Shown: piece after piece, positions 1 to 6,284 of the stretch
Layout of the letters: each line of letters starts with the position of its first letter
How positions within the stretch are numbered: the stretch's first letter is position 1
Origin: a virus
Strand: one strand, 5' to 3'
DNA length: 64,000 nucleotides
Virus record (IMG/VR): IMGVR_UViG_3300042557_001775
Span: 1 to 64,000 of that record
Program-made: the position numbers and the translations under genes
The notes under the pieces: model-generated
Database searches by the model: none
What the model was told of the DNA's origin: nothing
The model's input: only the letters and a program-made list of their open reading frames with translations

Positions 1-153
1 AATCTGGGACACCGCCTGCGCCAGCTCTCCAACATCCCCGGCTCAGGCGTCAGCATCGTGCAACGGCGCTACGGCCCCTTGAAAGTTATCAAGTGGAGGA
101 TCGAGCCTCCGGCCAAAGAGATCCTCGACGCAATCAGCGACGATCCGTTTTAA
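1..153 (+). CDS. C-terminal fragment of an unrecognised protein
   Basis: A frame open from the first base of the window ends at TAA (151-153) and gives 50 residues. The start lies outside the window. The piece has a basic central stretch (RRYGPLKVIKWR) followed by an acidic end (AISDDPF). I recognise no family. It sits just before the candidate origin and on the same strand as the early genes, so a replication or DNA-binding role is possible, but that is only a guess from position. Confidence 0.6.
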   Translation, partial: NLGHRLRQLSNIPGSGVSIVQRRYGPLKVIKWRIEPPAKEILDAISDDPF

Positions 154-227
154 GCAGCCTGAAGCATGAAGCATGGGGCATGAAGCCCGATTCTCGGGCG
201 AATTGCTGCGATTGAGCAATCATTACT

Positions 228-513
228 GGGGGTGACTTTTGCTTACCCCCGGGCAAAAAAGCGAAACCCCCCGCTTAACTCGCTGCGCGACAACGGCTTG
301 TCCCAAACAGGGGGTAAAGGGGGTGAGGGGTGGGGGTCGTTGGACCCGGACGAGAACGACGAGGGAGGGACAAACGGCGGTATATATAATATTACTTGTA
401 TAAGAAAAACACTGTGTTGAACCCCCTTACCCCCAGAATCGCCGTAATTCCCTGTCGGGAAGGGCTTTAACTCGTGTTTTCGTCTGGGGGTAAGCTGGGG
501 GTAATGGGGGTAA
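228..513. repeat. GGGGGTAA iteron-like cluster around an AT-rich core (candidate origin)
   Basis: Eight copies of GGGGG-T-A/G-A lie in a 286-bp stretch with no convincing gene: 228-235, 243-250 (inverted), 310-317, 319-326, 427-434 (inverted), 486-493, 497-504 and 506-513. Between them, 381-410 is strikingly AT-rich (TATATATAATATTACTTG and more) in a GC-rich genome. Iterons flanking an easily melted segment are typical of initiator-dependent replication origins. No initiator protein is visible nearby, so the origin role is inference. Confidence 0.5.
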
Positions 514-608
514 GACCCTTCAAAACTCGCGTTTTCGGGGGGTTTCGAGCCTGGCGAACAGGGGCTGTCGCGTTCCGGCGACCTTACGGGAGGTAACGTA
601 TCAGGAAC

Positions 609-625
609 CTGTCAAAAACTGACAG
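609..625. other. Inverted repeat CTGTCA-N5-TGACAG
   Basis: Perfect 6-bp arms separated by AAAAC, just right of the iteron cluster. It could be an operator or a small hairpin. No T-run follows on either strand. Confidence 0.4.
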
Positions 626-658
626 CCTGGTGCAAACCGTAGGACTTTGTTCGCAAGT

Positions 659-684
659 GCATACACTTTTCAACAAGTGTATGC
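659..684. other. Inverted repeat GCATACACTT-N6-AAGTGTATGC
   Basis: Perfect 10-bp arms with a 6-bp spacer. The even, AT-containing arms and short spacer suit a dimeric repressor site better than a terminator. It lies between the candidate origin and the only minus-strand gene of the left end. Confidence 0.5.
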
Positions 685-710
685 GTTCCTATCCGAGGCG
701 CAGGGCTGAT

Positions 711-728
711 CGCGAAAGAGTTTTCGCG
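711..728 (-). terminator. Hairpin after the 73-residue minus-strand gene
   Basis: CGCGAAA and TTTCGCG (7-bp perfect arms, 4-nt loop) begin 8 bp past the stop codon of the gene at 736-957. There is no strong U-tract on the minus strand, so termination is only likely. Confidence 0.35.
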
Positions 729-735
729 ATGACGC

Positions 736-957
736 TTACCACCCGAGGTACAGCCCTCGGTCGTCGAGGATCTCAATAACCCGAGCCCGGACGCTCTCGA
801 AAGTCCGATACTCCTCGGCGGTGTGTTCGCCGTGCTTGATCTGGGACCTGAGGTATTGCAGGAGGTCATCCATCGCCCACTTCCAATCCGAACCCTGGCG
901 GGCGTCGTTCAGCGCGGCGTCGTCCTCTGGGAGGTGGAATTCAAGGGTGGCTTTCAT
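736..957 (-). CDS. Small conserved-looking phage protein (73 aa), unknown function
   Basis: It encodes 73 residues starting MKATLEFHLPEDD. The order is a short beta strand, an acidic loop, then helices with a W-K-W-A-M-D-D-L segment and a charged C-terminal helix (FESVRARVIEIL). Short phage proteins starting with a similar 'MKATLEF-LPE' strand and a predicted helical tail are common, but I know no function for them. It is the only minus-strand gene in the first 15 kb and stands alone, with an inverted repeat downstream (711-728) and another at 659-684. That isolation suggests separate, perhaps lysogenic or constitutive, expression. Confidence 0.7.
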   Translation of the reverse strand: MKATLEFHLPEDDAALNDARQGSDWKWAMDDLLQYLRSQIKHGEHTAEEYRTFESVRARVIEILDDRGLYLGW

Positions 958-1034
958 AAAGTGGGACGGGGTCTGGGTTTCCCCAGTAAACTGGCCGCCC
1001 GGTTTATCTCTCCGGAACTCAGACCCCCGTCATT

Positions 1035-1103
1035 TTGCAGGACCGGGAATCGAACCCGGAAAGCCGGCTTATGAGACCAGCTTAGGATCCAACCTTTCCT
1101 GCG
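1035..1103 (-). tRNA. tRNA-Met-like gene, anticodon CAT, D-arm reduced
   Basis: Reading the minus strand: a 7-nt 5' acceptor (CGCAGGA), an anticodon stem-loop whose loop CTCATAA puts CAT in the anticodon, a 4-nt variable region, a T-arm with CCGGG/CCCGG around TTCGATT, a 3' acceptor TCCTGCA and discriminator A. No CCA is encoded. Positions 2-7 of the acceptor pair, while the first pair is a C x A mismatch, as in bacterial initiator tRNAs. Only about 13 nt remain for the D-arm, about three short of normal. The anticodon stem can extend to 8 bp. It may be a divergent phage tRNA or a degenerate relic. A promoter-like sequence lies directly upstream. Confidence 0.6.
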
Positions 1104-1106
1104 GGG

Positions 1107-1136
1107 TTAATATCCTTGCGCCTGCAATTGTGTCAA
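1107..1136 (-). promoter_or_regulatory. Promoter-like sequence in front of the tRNA
   Basis: On the minus strand there is TTGACA (1136-1131), an 18-bp spacer and TATTAA (1112-1107), four bases before the tRNA start. The -35 is consensus and the -10 matches 4 of 6. The expected start would fall inside the tRNA's first bases, so the exact -10 may differ. Confidence 0.4.
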
Positions 1137-1639
1137 ACGGCTCCCCTGATTGTTGCGGTTATCAGCCGGTTAATAAATGCAAAATCCTGGCAAAAATTTA
1201 TTTCCCATCAAATGATATGTAACTGCTGCGAAATTGGTGATCAGAGGGGACCGTGGTGGATCGGGTGGTGGGTCACAGATTCAGGATCCGTGCGCTTTCT
1301 ACCGATCATCTCTGTATTGTGCCGCATTGTGACGAGAACCATGAAGCATGGATATTGCTGCAAGCCTCTGTGCATCAATGACTTACGCCAAAAGGGGCAA
1401 ATCAGCCTCTAACAGAGTAGCATCAGGCCAAATAGCCCACCTCTATACAACATAGAAGGGAAAATCCGGCCCTTTTGATTGATTCGCCCTGCTTTTCAGG
1501 GGGTTTCCCTCCTTTGGCCTCATAACCTGCCTACCGATTAACAGAGTAAATCGCCGTGTCCCGTCCATTTATTCATGGAAGAAAGCTCCAACGGAGCCGG
1601 ATTCCTAACCATACAACCCCGCAGCCAGAGGGAATACGC
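1137..1639. other. About 500 bp without a convincing gene
   Basis: Frames here have no coding character that I can support. Visible items are a small hairpin CCCTG-CTTTT-CAGGG (1487-1501), followed by a GGTTTCCCTCC stretch, and the sequence CATAACCTGCCTACC near 1528 that resembles the TAACC leaders seen before many genes here. It probably holds the promoter of the early operon that starts at 1681. Confidence 0.4.
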
Positions 1640-1659
1640 CGATCAGATCATTCTGATTC
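1640..1659. promoter_or_regulatory. 20-bp palindrome copy 1 (degenerate)
   Basis: Matches 16 of 20 positions of GAATCAGAACGTTCTGATTC. The right half is nearly perfect. It lies 21 bp before the ATG of the gene at 1681. Confidence 0.55.
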
Positions 1660-1680
1660 TGCGCTGGCATCGTTAGTCCT

Positions 1681-2061
1681 ATGAATAAAAACACTGCACT
1701 CAAGTCACTCGTCGCCGCAATCGCCTCCGCTGACAAAGCGTTGGTCAGCATCGGCGAGAAAGGCAAAGCCGCTCGCGCCGCTGGCGTCGAGAAAACCGAA
1801 TTGCGTGACGCGCTCCGCGAGTTGTTCGGCTTCGACAAAACCCGCGAAGGCTCCAAGCCCCGCCACGCGATCAACAGCAAGATCAGCTACTACCTCGCCA
1901 TCGCTGGCTACAACAAGAGCAACGTTGGTTCCAAGGGCGGCGCATACGAAGTGACCAAAGGCTTCGTGTCCTACGTCAAGAAAGGCCTGAAGGAGTTCGG
2001 CATCGAAGAGACCGACTACCGCAAGGCTCTCAACGCGGCGATCGCCGAGATCATCGGCTAA
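1681..2061 (+). CDS. First early-operon gene, basic helical protein (126 aa), unknown
   Basis: It encodes 126 residues: an Ala/Lys-rich helical N-terminal half (ASADKALVSIGEKGKAARAAGV), then a segment resembling a small DNA-binding fold (KTELRDALRELFGFDKTREG ... HAINSKISYYLAIAGYNKSN) and a helical C-terminus. Many Lys residues and the first position after the promoter-bearing gap would suit an early nucleic-acid-binding or host-takeover protein, but I recognise no family. The stop codon overlaps palindrome copy 2, and a UUCG-type terminator follows. Confidence 0.8.
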   Translation: MNKNTALKSLVAAIASADKALVSIGEKGKAARAAGVEKTELRDALRELFGFDKTREGSKPRHAINSKISYYLAIAGYNKSNVGSKGGAYEVTKGFVSYVKKGLKEFGIEETDYRKALNAAIAEIIG

Positions 2062-2078
2062 TCAGAACGATCTGATTC
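2059..2078. promoter_or_regulatory. 20-bp palindrome copy 2
   Basis: 18 of 20 matches to GAATCAGAACGTTCTGATTC. It overlaps the TAA stop of the gene at 1681-2061. Confidence 0.65.
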
Positions 2079-2103
2079 ACGCTCCGTTGATCGAGAACAA
2101 CAG

Positions 2104-2123
2104 CGCAGGGCTTCGGCCCTGCG
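2104..2123 (+). terminator. Intrinsic-terminator-like hairpin with TTCG loop
   Basis: CGCAGGGC and GCCCTGCG (8-bp perfect stem) enclose the tetraloop TTCG, closed by C-G, an exceptionally stable RNA hairpin. TTGTATCTT follows, a weak U-tract. It lies 43 bp after the stop of the 126-residue gene. Confidence 0.6.
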
Positions 2124-2165
2124 TTGTATCTTGCTCAAAGAGGCAAGCGTGGCGCGATTCACGCA

Positions 2166-2191
2166 CCATGAACCATGAACCATGAACCATG
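2166..2191 (+). repeat. Tandem CCATGAA heptamers ending in the start codon
   Basis: CCATGAA occurs three times in tandem (2166, 2173, 2180) and is followed by CCATG, whose ATG (2189) starts the next gene. It gives four start codons spaced by 7 bp, so in successive frames. The first reads MNHEP then stop. Confidence 0.75.
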
Positions 2192-2398
2192 TCCACAAAA
2201 TCAAAACTACTGCCCCTATTAACCGATGCCGAAGTGAAGCGTGAAGCCGACGCGATTGAGCGTTACATCGAACACCGCAATCCCTTCTTTGGTAAAGTTT
2301 CGTTCGGCGAGTTTTGTCGTATCCCATACATGACTCCCGCCGAGATTGCGGACGCTTCGCCGGAGTTGCAACACGCCGCGACGTTCTGGAGCTACTAA
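2189..2398 (+). CDS. Small protein (69 aa), unknown
   Basis: It encodes 69 residues with a charged helical first half (DAEVKREADAIERYIEHR) and an aromatic/proline second half (FGEFCRIPYMTPAEIADASPEL) ending HAATFWSY. The start at 2189 is the last of four ATGs in the heptamer repeat. It is the only one opening this frame, because the in-frame ATG at 2168 meets TGA. There is no obvious Shine-Dalgarno. A 29-residue membrane peptide gene follows after 2 bp. No family recognised. Confidence 0.65.
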   Translation: MSTKSKLLPLLTDAEVKREADAIERYIEHRNPFFGKVSFGEFCRIPYMTPAEIADASPELQHAATFWSY

Positions 2399-2400
2399 CA

Positions 2401-2490
2401 ATGTTCGTCGAAGACCTCATCAACCCGATGATTGCTATCGGGTCGTTCCTCATAGTCTACACCTTCATCCGTAGTTTGATGGATTGGTAG
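2401..2490 (+). CDS. 29-residue single-pass membrane peptide
   Basis: Reads MFVEDLINPMIAIG then a hydrophobic stretch (SFLIVYTFI) and RSLMDW. It starts 2 bp after the previous stop (TAACAATG), which suggests translational coupling. The peptide has one predicted membrane helix. It is one of several very small membrane peptides in this genome. Confidence 0.5.
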   Translation: MFVEDLINPMIAIGSFLIVYTFIRSLMDW

Positions 2491-2531
2491 CTAATCACAT
2501 CGGCGCATCCTTCGGGGTGCGTCGAGGTGTC

Positions 2532-2551
2532 GAATCAGAATGTTCTGATTC
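2532..2551. promoter_or_regulatory. 20-bp palindrome copy 3
   Basis: 19 of 20 matches to the consensus. It is preceded by a hairpin CGCATCC-TTCG-GGGTGCG-like element (about 2504-2521). Confidence 0.65.
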
Positions 2552-2613
2552 GCTCCCTCGGCATGAGGGGCAACAAACTCCCCGCAAGGCGAGCATCATG
2601 CCACACCACGAAC

Positions 2614-2805
2614 ATGGAAACAGGAATACCCCTGCCCAAGAAAAAGCTGCCCCGCTTCCGCGAGGCGAAAGACGAGGGACGTCCCCTCGCCTTCGAGCCA
2701 ACCCCCAAGGAACTCGAAGACGAAAGGTCGCGCTATCTGGCGGCCAACAACCGCAACTTCGGGACGAATCTGGCTTTCGTCATTGACTTCGTCCCTAAAT
2801 CATAA
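2614..2805 (+). CDS. Small basic/charged protein (63 aa), unknown
   Basis: Starting at METGIPLPKKK, it has 63 residues: a basic N-terminus, a helical segment PTPKELEDERSRYLAANNRNF and a hydrophobic end (LAFVIDFVPKS). Upstream ATGs in this frame (2527, 2563) would translate palindrome copy 3, so I prefer 2614. No family recognised. Confidence 0.5.
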   Translation: METGIPLPKKKLPRFREAKDEGRPLAFEPTPKELEDERSRYLAANNRNFGTNLAFVIDFVPKS

Positions 2806-2815
2806 CCTCATCACC

Positions 2816-3031
2816 ATGAGCCATGAAACAAGGTTCCTTAACCCTGATCCACAGCCACAGGCCGATCTGGCCGAGTGGCGTCCGAGTGCCAAAACCCCGA
2901 TCGCTAAACGTCATGCCGAGAAATCCGGAATGCCGAGCATCGACATTGGCGAAGGAGTCGAGCCGTCACTCTCCGACTTCGGTTTCTACCATCCTGCGGC
3001 AAATGAACGCGGAGGTCGATATGCGGAGTGA
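2816..3031 (+). CDS. Small protein (71 aa), unknown
   Basis: It encodes 71 residues from MSHETRFLNPDPQPQADLAEW, proline-rich at the start and mostly unstructured by composition. The start follows the leader CATAACCTCATCACC directly, a pattern seen before other genes here, and there is no Shine-Dalgarno. Its last 11 bases overlap the next small gene. No function recognised. Confidence 0.5.
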   Translation: MSHETRFLNPDPQPQADLAEWRPSAKTPIAKRHAEKSGMPSIDIGEGVEPSLSDFGFYHPAANERGGRYAE

Positions 3032-3110
3032 CATCAACAAAACCAAGTGTCTGGAGAAGCTGGTCTTATTGTCCCTGCTCCTCGTTTGGATGCTGTTCGC
3101 TCTGCTGTAA
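3021..3110 (+). CDS. 29-residue membrane peptide
   Basis: Reads MRSDINKTKCLEK then a leucine-rich hydrophobic helix (LVLLSLLLVWMLFALL). A good Shine-Dalgarno GGAGGT (3011-3016) sits 4 bp before the ATG, inside the preceding gene. An in-frame ATG at 3003 would add six residues. It is a single membrane span with a charged N-terminus. Confidence 0.55.
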   Translation: MRSDINKTKCLEKLVLLSLLLVWMLFALL

Positions 3111-3124
3111 TAACCACAACACCC

Positions 3125-3144
3125 GAATCAGAACGTTCTGATTC
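3125..3144. promoter_or_regulatory. 20-bp palindrome copy 4 (perfect)
   Basis: GAATCAGAACGTTCTGATTC, 20 of 20, perfectly self-complementary. It ends 20 bp before the next ATG (3165). Confidence 0.75.
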
Positions 3145-3164
3145 ACATCCTATCATCTATCACG

Positions 3165-3698
3165 ATGCCTACTAACACCACCAAAACCTACGTCCTTCGT
3201 GGAGGAACTTATCCCAAAGACTCCATCGAAGTTGATACTGAAGCAGGAACCTTCTACCGCTCCGGCGGCGGCTTTGTCCGCAACATCGCGGACTTGAAGC
3301 GTTTCAACGAGGACTTCCGTCCCGCTACGGAAGAAGAACTCAACTACAACCCGCCCTTCCGCAAGGGCCGCTTCTCCATCGAGATGATGGACGAGGACAA
3401 GCCGTTCCTTTGCGTGGACGGCTACACGATGGGCTTTCTCTGGAACGGATGGGCGATGCCCGTCTTCGACAAGGAGAACGCGGAGAAGATCCTGAAGGCG
3501 ACCGATGCCAAATACCGCTACGACGAAGCCACGGACACCTTCTCGTGGATCGTTCTCGACGGCGAGGAAGAAGACTCGACGCAAGGCAGCATCATCCACG
3601 TCGATGGTGTGCCGGTGAAGGTCTACTCCATCGGCGCAGGGTCGTGGACTTGGGACGAGGTGACCGATCCCGAGCAAGTCGGTGACGTGGAGGAGTAG
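3165..3698 (+). CDS. Acidic early protein (177 aa), unknown
   Basis: It encodes 177 residues, rich in Asp/Glu with an acidic tail (DPEQVGDVEE). The sequence alternates aromatic and charged residues (GTYPKDSIEVDTEAGTFYRS, GYTMGFLWNGWAMPVF, GSIIHVDGVPVKVYSIGAGSW), suggesting a mostly beta fold. The strong acidity would suit a DNA-mimic or inhibitor protein, but nothing specific supports that. It is flanked by perfect palindromes (copies 4 and 5) and followed by a GC-rich hairpin. Confidence 0.8.
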   Translation: MPTNTTKTYVLRGGTYPKDSIEVDTEAGTFYRSGGGFVRNIADLKRFNEDFRPATEEELNYNPPFRKGRFSIEMMDEDKPFLCVDGYTMGFLWNGWAMPVFDKENAEKILKATDAKYRYDEATDTFSWIVLDGEEEDSTQGSIIHVDGVPVKVYSIGAGSWTWDEVTDPEQVGDVEE

Positions 3699-3706
3699 TG
3701 ACACCG

Positions 3707-3727
3707 CCTCTCCCACTTTGGGAGGGG
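3707..3727 (+). terminator. GC-rich hairpin, punctuation family member 1
   Basis: CCTCTCCCA pairs with TGGGAGGGG (one G-U) around a 3-nt loop, 9 bp after the stop at 3698. No U-tract follows, so it may stabilise or process the 3' end of the mRNA rather than terminate transcription. Relatives lie at 4398, 6241, 8044 and 9560. Confidence 0.5.
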
Positions 3728-3755
3728 CGCAGTCTCGACTCATTCAGGGCCGAGA

Positions 3756-3775
3756 GAATCAGAACGTTCTGATTC
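3756..3775. promoter_or_regulatory. 20-bp palindrome copy 5 (perfect)
   Basis: 20 of 20 match, 28 bp before the ATG at 3804. Confidence 0.75.
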
Positions 3776-3803
3776 AAACCACAAAACCTAACATGGAGGT
3801 AAC

Positions 3804-4127
3804 ATGAAAAGAAAAAAGTCGTCGCCCACATTCACATACAAAGATTCGGAAAAAGCCGCCGATCTCCTCAACAAGCTGTCGAGCGAGAACCGCTGCAACA
3901 GCAACCCGCATTACCGGCCAGACGCGTTGGATACAACCGACCTCGGCGCCTTGCGTAAGGCGCTCTGGGACGCCGTCCGTCTCCTCGACGACGCGCGCCG
4001 CGAACGCGACACGGAGCATCAACGGCACTGGAAGACGGAAGCGGGGAACATCGAGCGCATCTCCCAACTCGAACGCGAGAGGTCCACGCTGATCGGCGCC
4101 TTCAAGCTAGTTCTGTCGAGCAAATGA
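3804..4127 (+). CDS. Helical/coiled-coil protein (107 aa), unknown
   Basis: It encodes 107 residues with a basic start (MKRKKSSPTFTYKDS) and a long charged C-terminal helix (RKALWDAVRLLDDARRERD ... RISQLERERSTLIGAFKLVL) likely to form a coiled coil. Shine-Dalgarno GGAGGT lies 4 bp before the ATG. It overlaps the next gene by ATGA (4124-4127), which suggests coupling. No family recognised. Confidence 0.75.
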   Translation: MKRKKSSPTFTYKDSEKAADLLNKLSSENRCNSNPHYRPDALDTTDLGALRKALWDAVRLLDDARRERDTEHQRHWKTEAGNIERISQLERERSTLIGAFKLVLSSK

Positions 4128-4390
4128 ACTGGCAACAGACGCTTCAGGAAATCAAGGGGGCTTATAAGTGGGAGGAAATCAACGATCACTCTCGCCGCGT
4201 CGTGCTTCGCATGAGTGAATGCGGAAGCGGAAACGGAACCGACTGCGAACCCGATCCGGCTATGCTGAGTTGGGCGCGGGAGACGGGCCGTTCGATCCGC
4301 AAGCAATGGCCGGGCGTCCGCGTGACGCTCGTCACCATCGACGAGTGGGTCTGTGTCGAGGTCGAGATCGACAAAGAGAAAGAGGAGTGA
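4124..4390 (+). CDS. Small protein (88 aa), unknown
   Basis: It encodes 88 residues starting MNWQQTLQEIKGAYKWEE and ending in an acidic tail (VCVEVEIDKEKEE). The middle has SECGSGNGTDCEPDPAMLSW, then a strand-rich end (GVRVTLVTIDEW). It is coupled to the previous gene by ATGA overlap, and the punctuation hairpin follows 8 bp after its stop. Function unknown. Confidence 0.7.
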   Translation: MNWQQTLQEIKGAYKWEEINDHSRRVVLRMSECGSGNGTDCEPDPAMLSWARETGRSIRKQWPGVRVTLVTIDEWVCVEVEIDKEKEE

Positions 4391-4397
4391 GGCTCCG

Positions 4398-4423
4398 CGC
4401 CCCTTCCAACTCTGGGAGGGGCG
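4398..4423 (+). terminator. GC-rich hairpin, punctuation family member 2
   Basis: CGCCCCTTCCA pairs over 11 bp with TGGGAGGGGCG (one G-U) around a 4-nt loop. A second small hairpin, CAAGCC-TTCC-GGCTTG, follows at about 4431-4446, immediately before palindrome copy 6. Confidence 0.55.
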
Positions 4424-4448
4424 TCAGCCTCAAGCCTTCCGGCTTGGG

Positions 4449-4468
4449 GAATCAGAACATTCTGATTC
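4449..4468. promoter_or_regulatory. 20-bp palindrome copy 6
   Basis: 19 of 20 match. It is followed directly by ATAACCAAAACACCTAAC, a TAACC-type leader, and the ATG at 4503. Confidence 0.65.
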
Positions 4469-4502
4469 ATAACCAAAACACCTAACATGGAGATATAACA
4501 CC

Positions 4503-5114
4503 ATGCCTATTAAGAAAGTTGATCTGTCTGCCATCGGCACAAAGCCGAGCGGCAGCAAGAAATCGTATCCTGCGCTGCCCGTCACGCCGGAGATGAACGA
4601 ACACCTCAAGGTTATCCTCAAGAATAACCGCGAGATCGAAGTCATCGAGGCTGACACCGCTGCGCGTCGCGCTGAACTCATCCCGCAAGCGATGAAGTTC
4701 TTGTATGAGTTCTATCGCGGCAAGACTGACATCGAGTCCTCGCTCGAAGCGAAGACCGACGAAGGAGATTCGATGCTCTTCACGATGGCGAACCGCTATC
4801 GTGGATTGCCTGACGAGTCGCCCATCGTGGACTTGATCGGCGAAGACCGAACCACGGCCTACTTCTCCCAGAGTGTGGAGATCAAGGTCAACGGCGACAA
4901 AGTCCCGCTCGACAATCTGCCGGTCTTTGTGGCCGAGCTGACCGAGCTGTGCGCTCGCCACAACGCCTCGGGAGCTTTGACTTCCAAGGCGGTGATCAAG
5001 CCGAGTCCCGAGTTCCACACCGCCCGGCACACGGCATTCACGCCGGAGGAGAACATCGCTTTGGACTCGTTCCTCGCTCCGGTGGTGATGATCAAGACCA
5101 AGGGTCGCAAGTAA
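4503..5114 (+). CDS. Early protein (203 aa), unknown, upstream of the ligase
   Basis: It encodes 203 residues. A basic, Ser/Pro-containing start (KPSGSKKSYPALPVTPEM) is followed by long helices (NNREIEVIEADTAARRAELIPQAMKFLYEFYRG) and a mixed C-terminal half ending MIKTKGRK. I do not recognise it. Its TAA overlaps the ATG of the ligase-like gene (TAATG), so the two are probably co-translated and may act together on DNA. Being next to a ligase, a single-strand binding or end-processing role is imaginable but unsupported by motifs. Confidence 0.8.
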   Translation: MPIKKVDLSAIGTKPSGSKKSYPALPVTPEMNEHLKVILKNNREIEVIEADTAARRAELIPQAMKFLYEFYRGKTDIESSLEAKTDEGDSMLFTMANRYRGLPDESPIVDLIGEDRTTAYFSQSVEIKVNGDKVPLDNLPVFVAELTELCARHNASGALTSKAVIKPSPEFHTARHTAFTPEENIALDSFLAPVVMIKTKGRK

Positions 5115-5719
5115 TGAACCCGCCAACCTTCCCTGCGCGGCCGATGAAAGGCGGCCCGTTGGATCGGGCTAGGCAGAAGCCTGAACCCGAAGCATGGTTC
5201 TATGAACCCAAGGTCAACGGCTGGCGTGTTCTCATCGACGTGAAGAACAAGAAGATGTGGACGCGTTACAACCGACCATCATCGGTCGAGCATAAGTTTC
5301 AACCTGCGCTCGATCAACTGGTGGCCGCGTTTGGCGGCTTCGGCTGGCTGGACTGCGAAGCCCTCGGACTTCGCGCTCTGGGAGCAGGGCTTGGATCACT
5401 CGTCGTGTTCGACATCTGCAACCTACCCGGCGACTCCTACGAACAGCGGCAAGAGATCCTCGACCTCGCGCTGCAAGATGTCGTCTGGCCGTGGTCCATC
5501 AACGCAAAGCCAGCGCAAGACGTCATCTATCGGCTGCCCCGCTGCGGCTGGCCCAGAGCCGACGAGTTGTATGCCGACTTGAAAGCGGCCAACGCCGCGC
5601 TCGGCCTTGAGCTGTATGAAGGCGTCGTGGCGAAGCATGGACGGAAAACCTACCCGACACAGCTTCGATCCGCTACGGAGGAGACTCCTTGGTGGGTCAA
5701 GCATCGTTGGGACTATTAG
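5114..5719 (+). CDS. ATP-dependent DNA-ligase-like nucleotidyltransferase, catalytic domain only
   Basis: Nucleotidyltransferase motifs are in order: motif I E31-P-K33-V-N-G36 (K33 would carry AMP), motif III with E82 (WLDCEALGL), IIIa around F99-D100 (SLVVFDICN), motif IV E169-G-V-V-A-K174, and a motif V-like W-V195-K196-H-R. The product probably seals nicks during phage replication or repair. At 201 residues it ends right after motif V, so the OB-fold of normal ligases (about 300 residues and more) is missing. It may be a minimal ligase or depend on a partner. The ATG overlaps the previous stop (TAATG). Confidence 0.75.
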   Translation: MNPPTFPARPMKGGPLDRARQKPEPEAWFYEPKVNGWRVLIDVKNKKMWTRYNRPSSVEHKFQPALDQLVAAFGGFGWLDCEALGLRALGAGLGSLVVFDICNLPGDSYEQRQEILDLALQDVVWPWSINAKPAQDVIYRLPRCGWPRADELYADLKAANAALGLELYEGVVAKHGRKTYPTQLRSATEETPWWVKHRWDY

Positions 5720-5733
5720 AAAGGAGGTAACAC

Positions 5734-6198
5734 ATGAGAAAGACGTCTATTGAATGTGCAATGGAAATCTGGAAAGCCGGCGGCGGCGTTGCCGCCAGCG
5801 AATGGCAGGAGAGAGCATCCTACGGACGGGGCGGGTATCCGATCTACAAGCGGCGACCCACGCCTGTCTTCAGTCGGGAAATGACGCGCAACGATCTCTC
5901 GTTGTTGGCGATGTGCCCTGATCCGGAAGATGCGGCTTATTTCCGGGCGATCCTCGCCAACGTGACTCGCCGCCATCCCAAAGTGCGGAAGGTCATCGTG
6001 GTCAACGATCCGGTCGGGCTGCGGTCCGCGTGTGTGGATGCGGAAATCCCAGAGCCAAGGTTCGACGCCTTGATGGGCCAATGGGATATCGGCAACACAG
6101 TGGCGAGCCAGCGCGTATGGCAGGCCCAGGCCAAGCCGCGCTATGCGTGGCAAGGTCTCGTGAAAAGGCTTGATCCTGCTCCGGCGCTGGGTTCATAA
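5734..6198 (+). CDS. Early protein (154 aa), unknown
   Basis: It encodes 154 residues after a perfect Shine-Dalgarno (AAAGGAGGT, 5720-5728). Features are an N-terminal helix (MRKTSIECAMEIWKAGG), a Tyr/Arg-rich loop (ERASYGRGGYPIYKRRP) and an alpha/beta-like middle (HPKVRKVIVVNDPVGLRSACVDAEIPEPRF). The stop is followed by a TAACC leader and palindrome copy 7. No family recognised; it is 14 bp from the ligase gene and probably in the same transcript. Confidence 0.75.
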   Translation: MRKTSIECAMEIWKAGGGVAASEWQERASYGRGGYPIYKRRPTPVFSREMTRNDLSLLAMCPDPEDAAYFRAILANVTRRHPKVRKVIVVNDPVGLRSACVDAEIPEPRFDALMGQWDIGNTVASQRVWQAQAKPRYAWQGLVKRLDPAPALGS

Positions 6199-6209
6199 CC
6201 TGCCAACCG

Positions 6210-6229
6210 GAATCAGAACCTTCTGATTC
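6210..6229. promoter_or_regulatory. 20-bp palindrome copy 7
   Basis: 19 of 20 match. It lies before a nested hairpin array and the VWA gene. Confidence 0.65.
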
Positions 6230-6240
6230 TGGGAGGAACA

Positions 6241-6284
6241 CCATCCCTTCTCACTCAACAAATGTTGAGTCTGGGAGGGGATGG
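6241..6284 (+). other. Nested hairpin: punctuation stem enclosing an ACTCAAC palindrome
   Basis: The outer 12-bp stem (6241-6252 with 6273-6284, two G-U) contains an inner perfect hairpin ACTCAAC-AAAT-GTTGAGT (6253-6270). A third hairpin, CGCAGCT-CT-AGCTGCG, lies just after (about 6295-6310). It is a structured 5' leader of the VWA mRNA or a 3' end of the preceding transcript. Confidence 0.55.

Noticed and set aside
232-420. Open frame of 62 residues across the iteron region
   Set aside because: Low-complexity Gly/Pro/Asp translation of the GGGGGTAA repeats; no start signal and no coding character.
1116-1412. Open frame of 98 residues in the gap before 1681
   Set aside because: Composition rich in Cys/Trp/Ile with no leader and no likeness to a protein; begins inside the promoter-like gap next to the tRNA.
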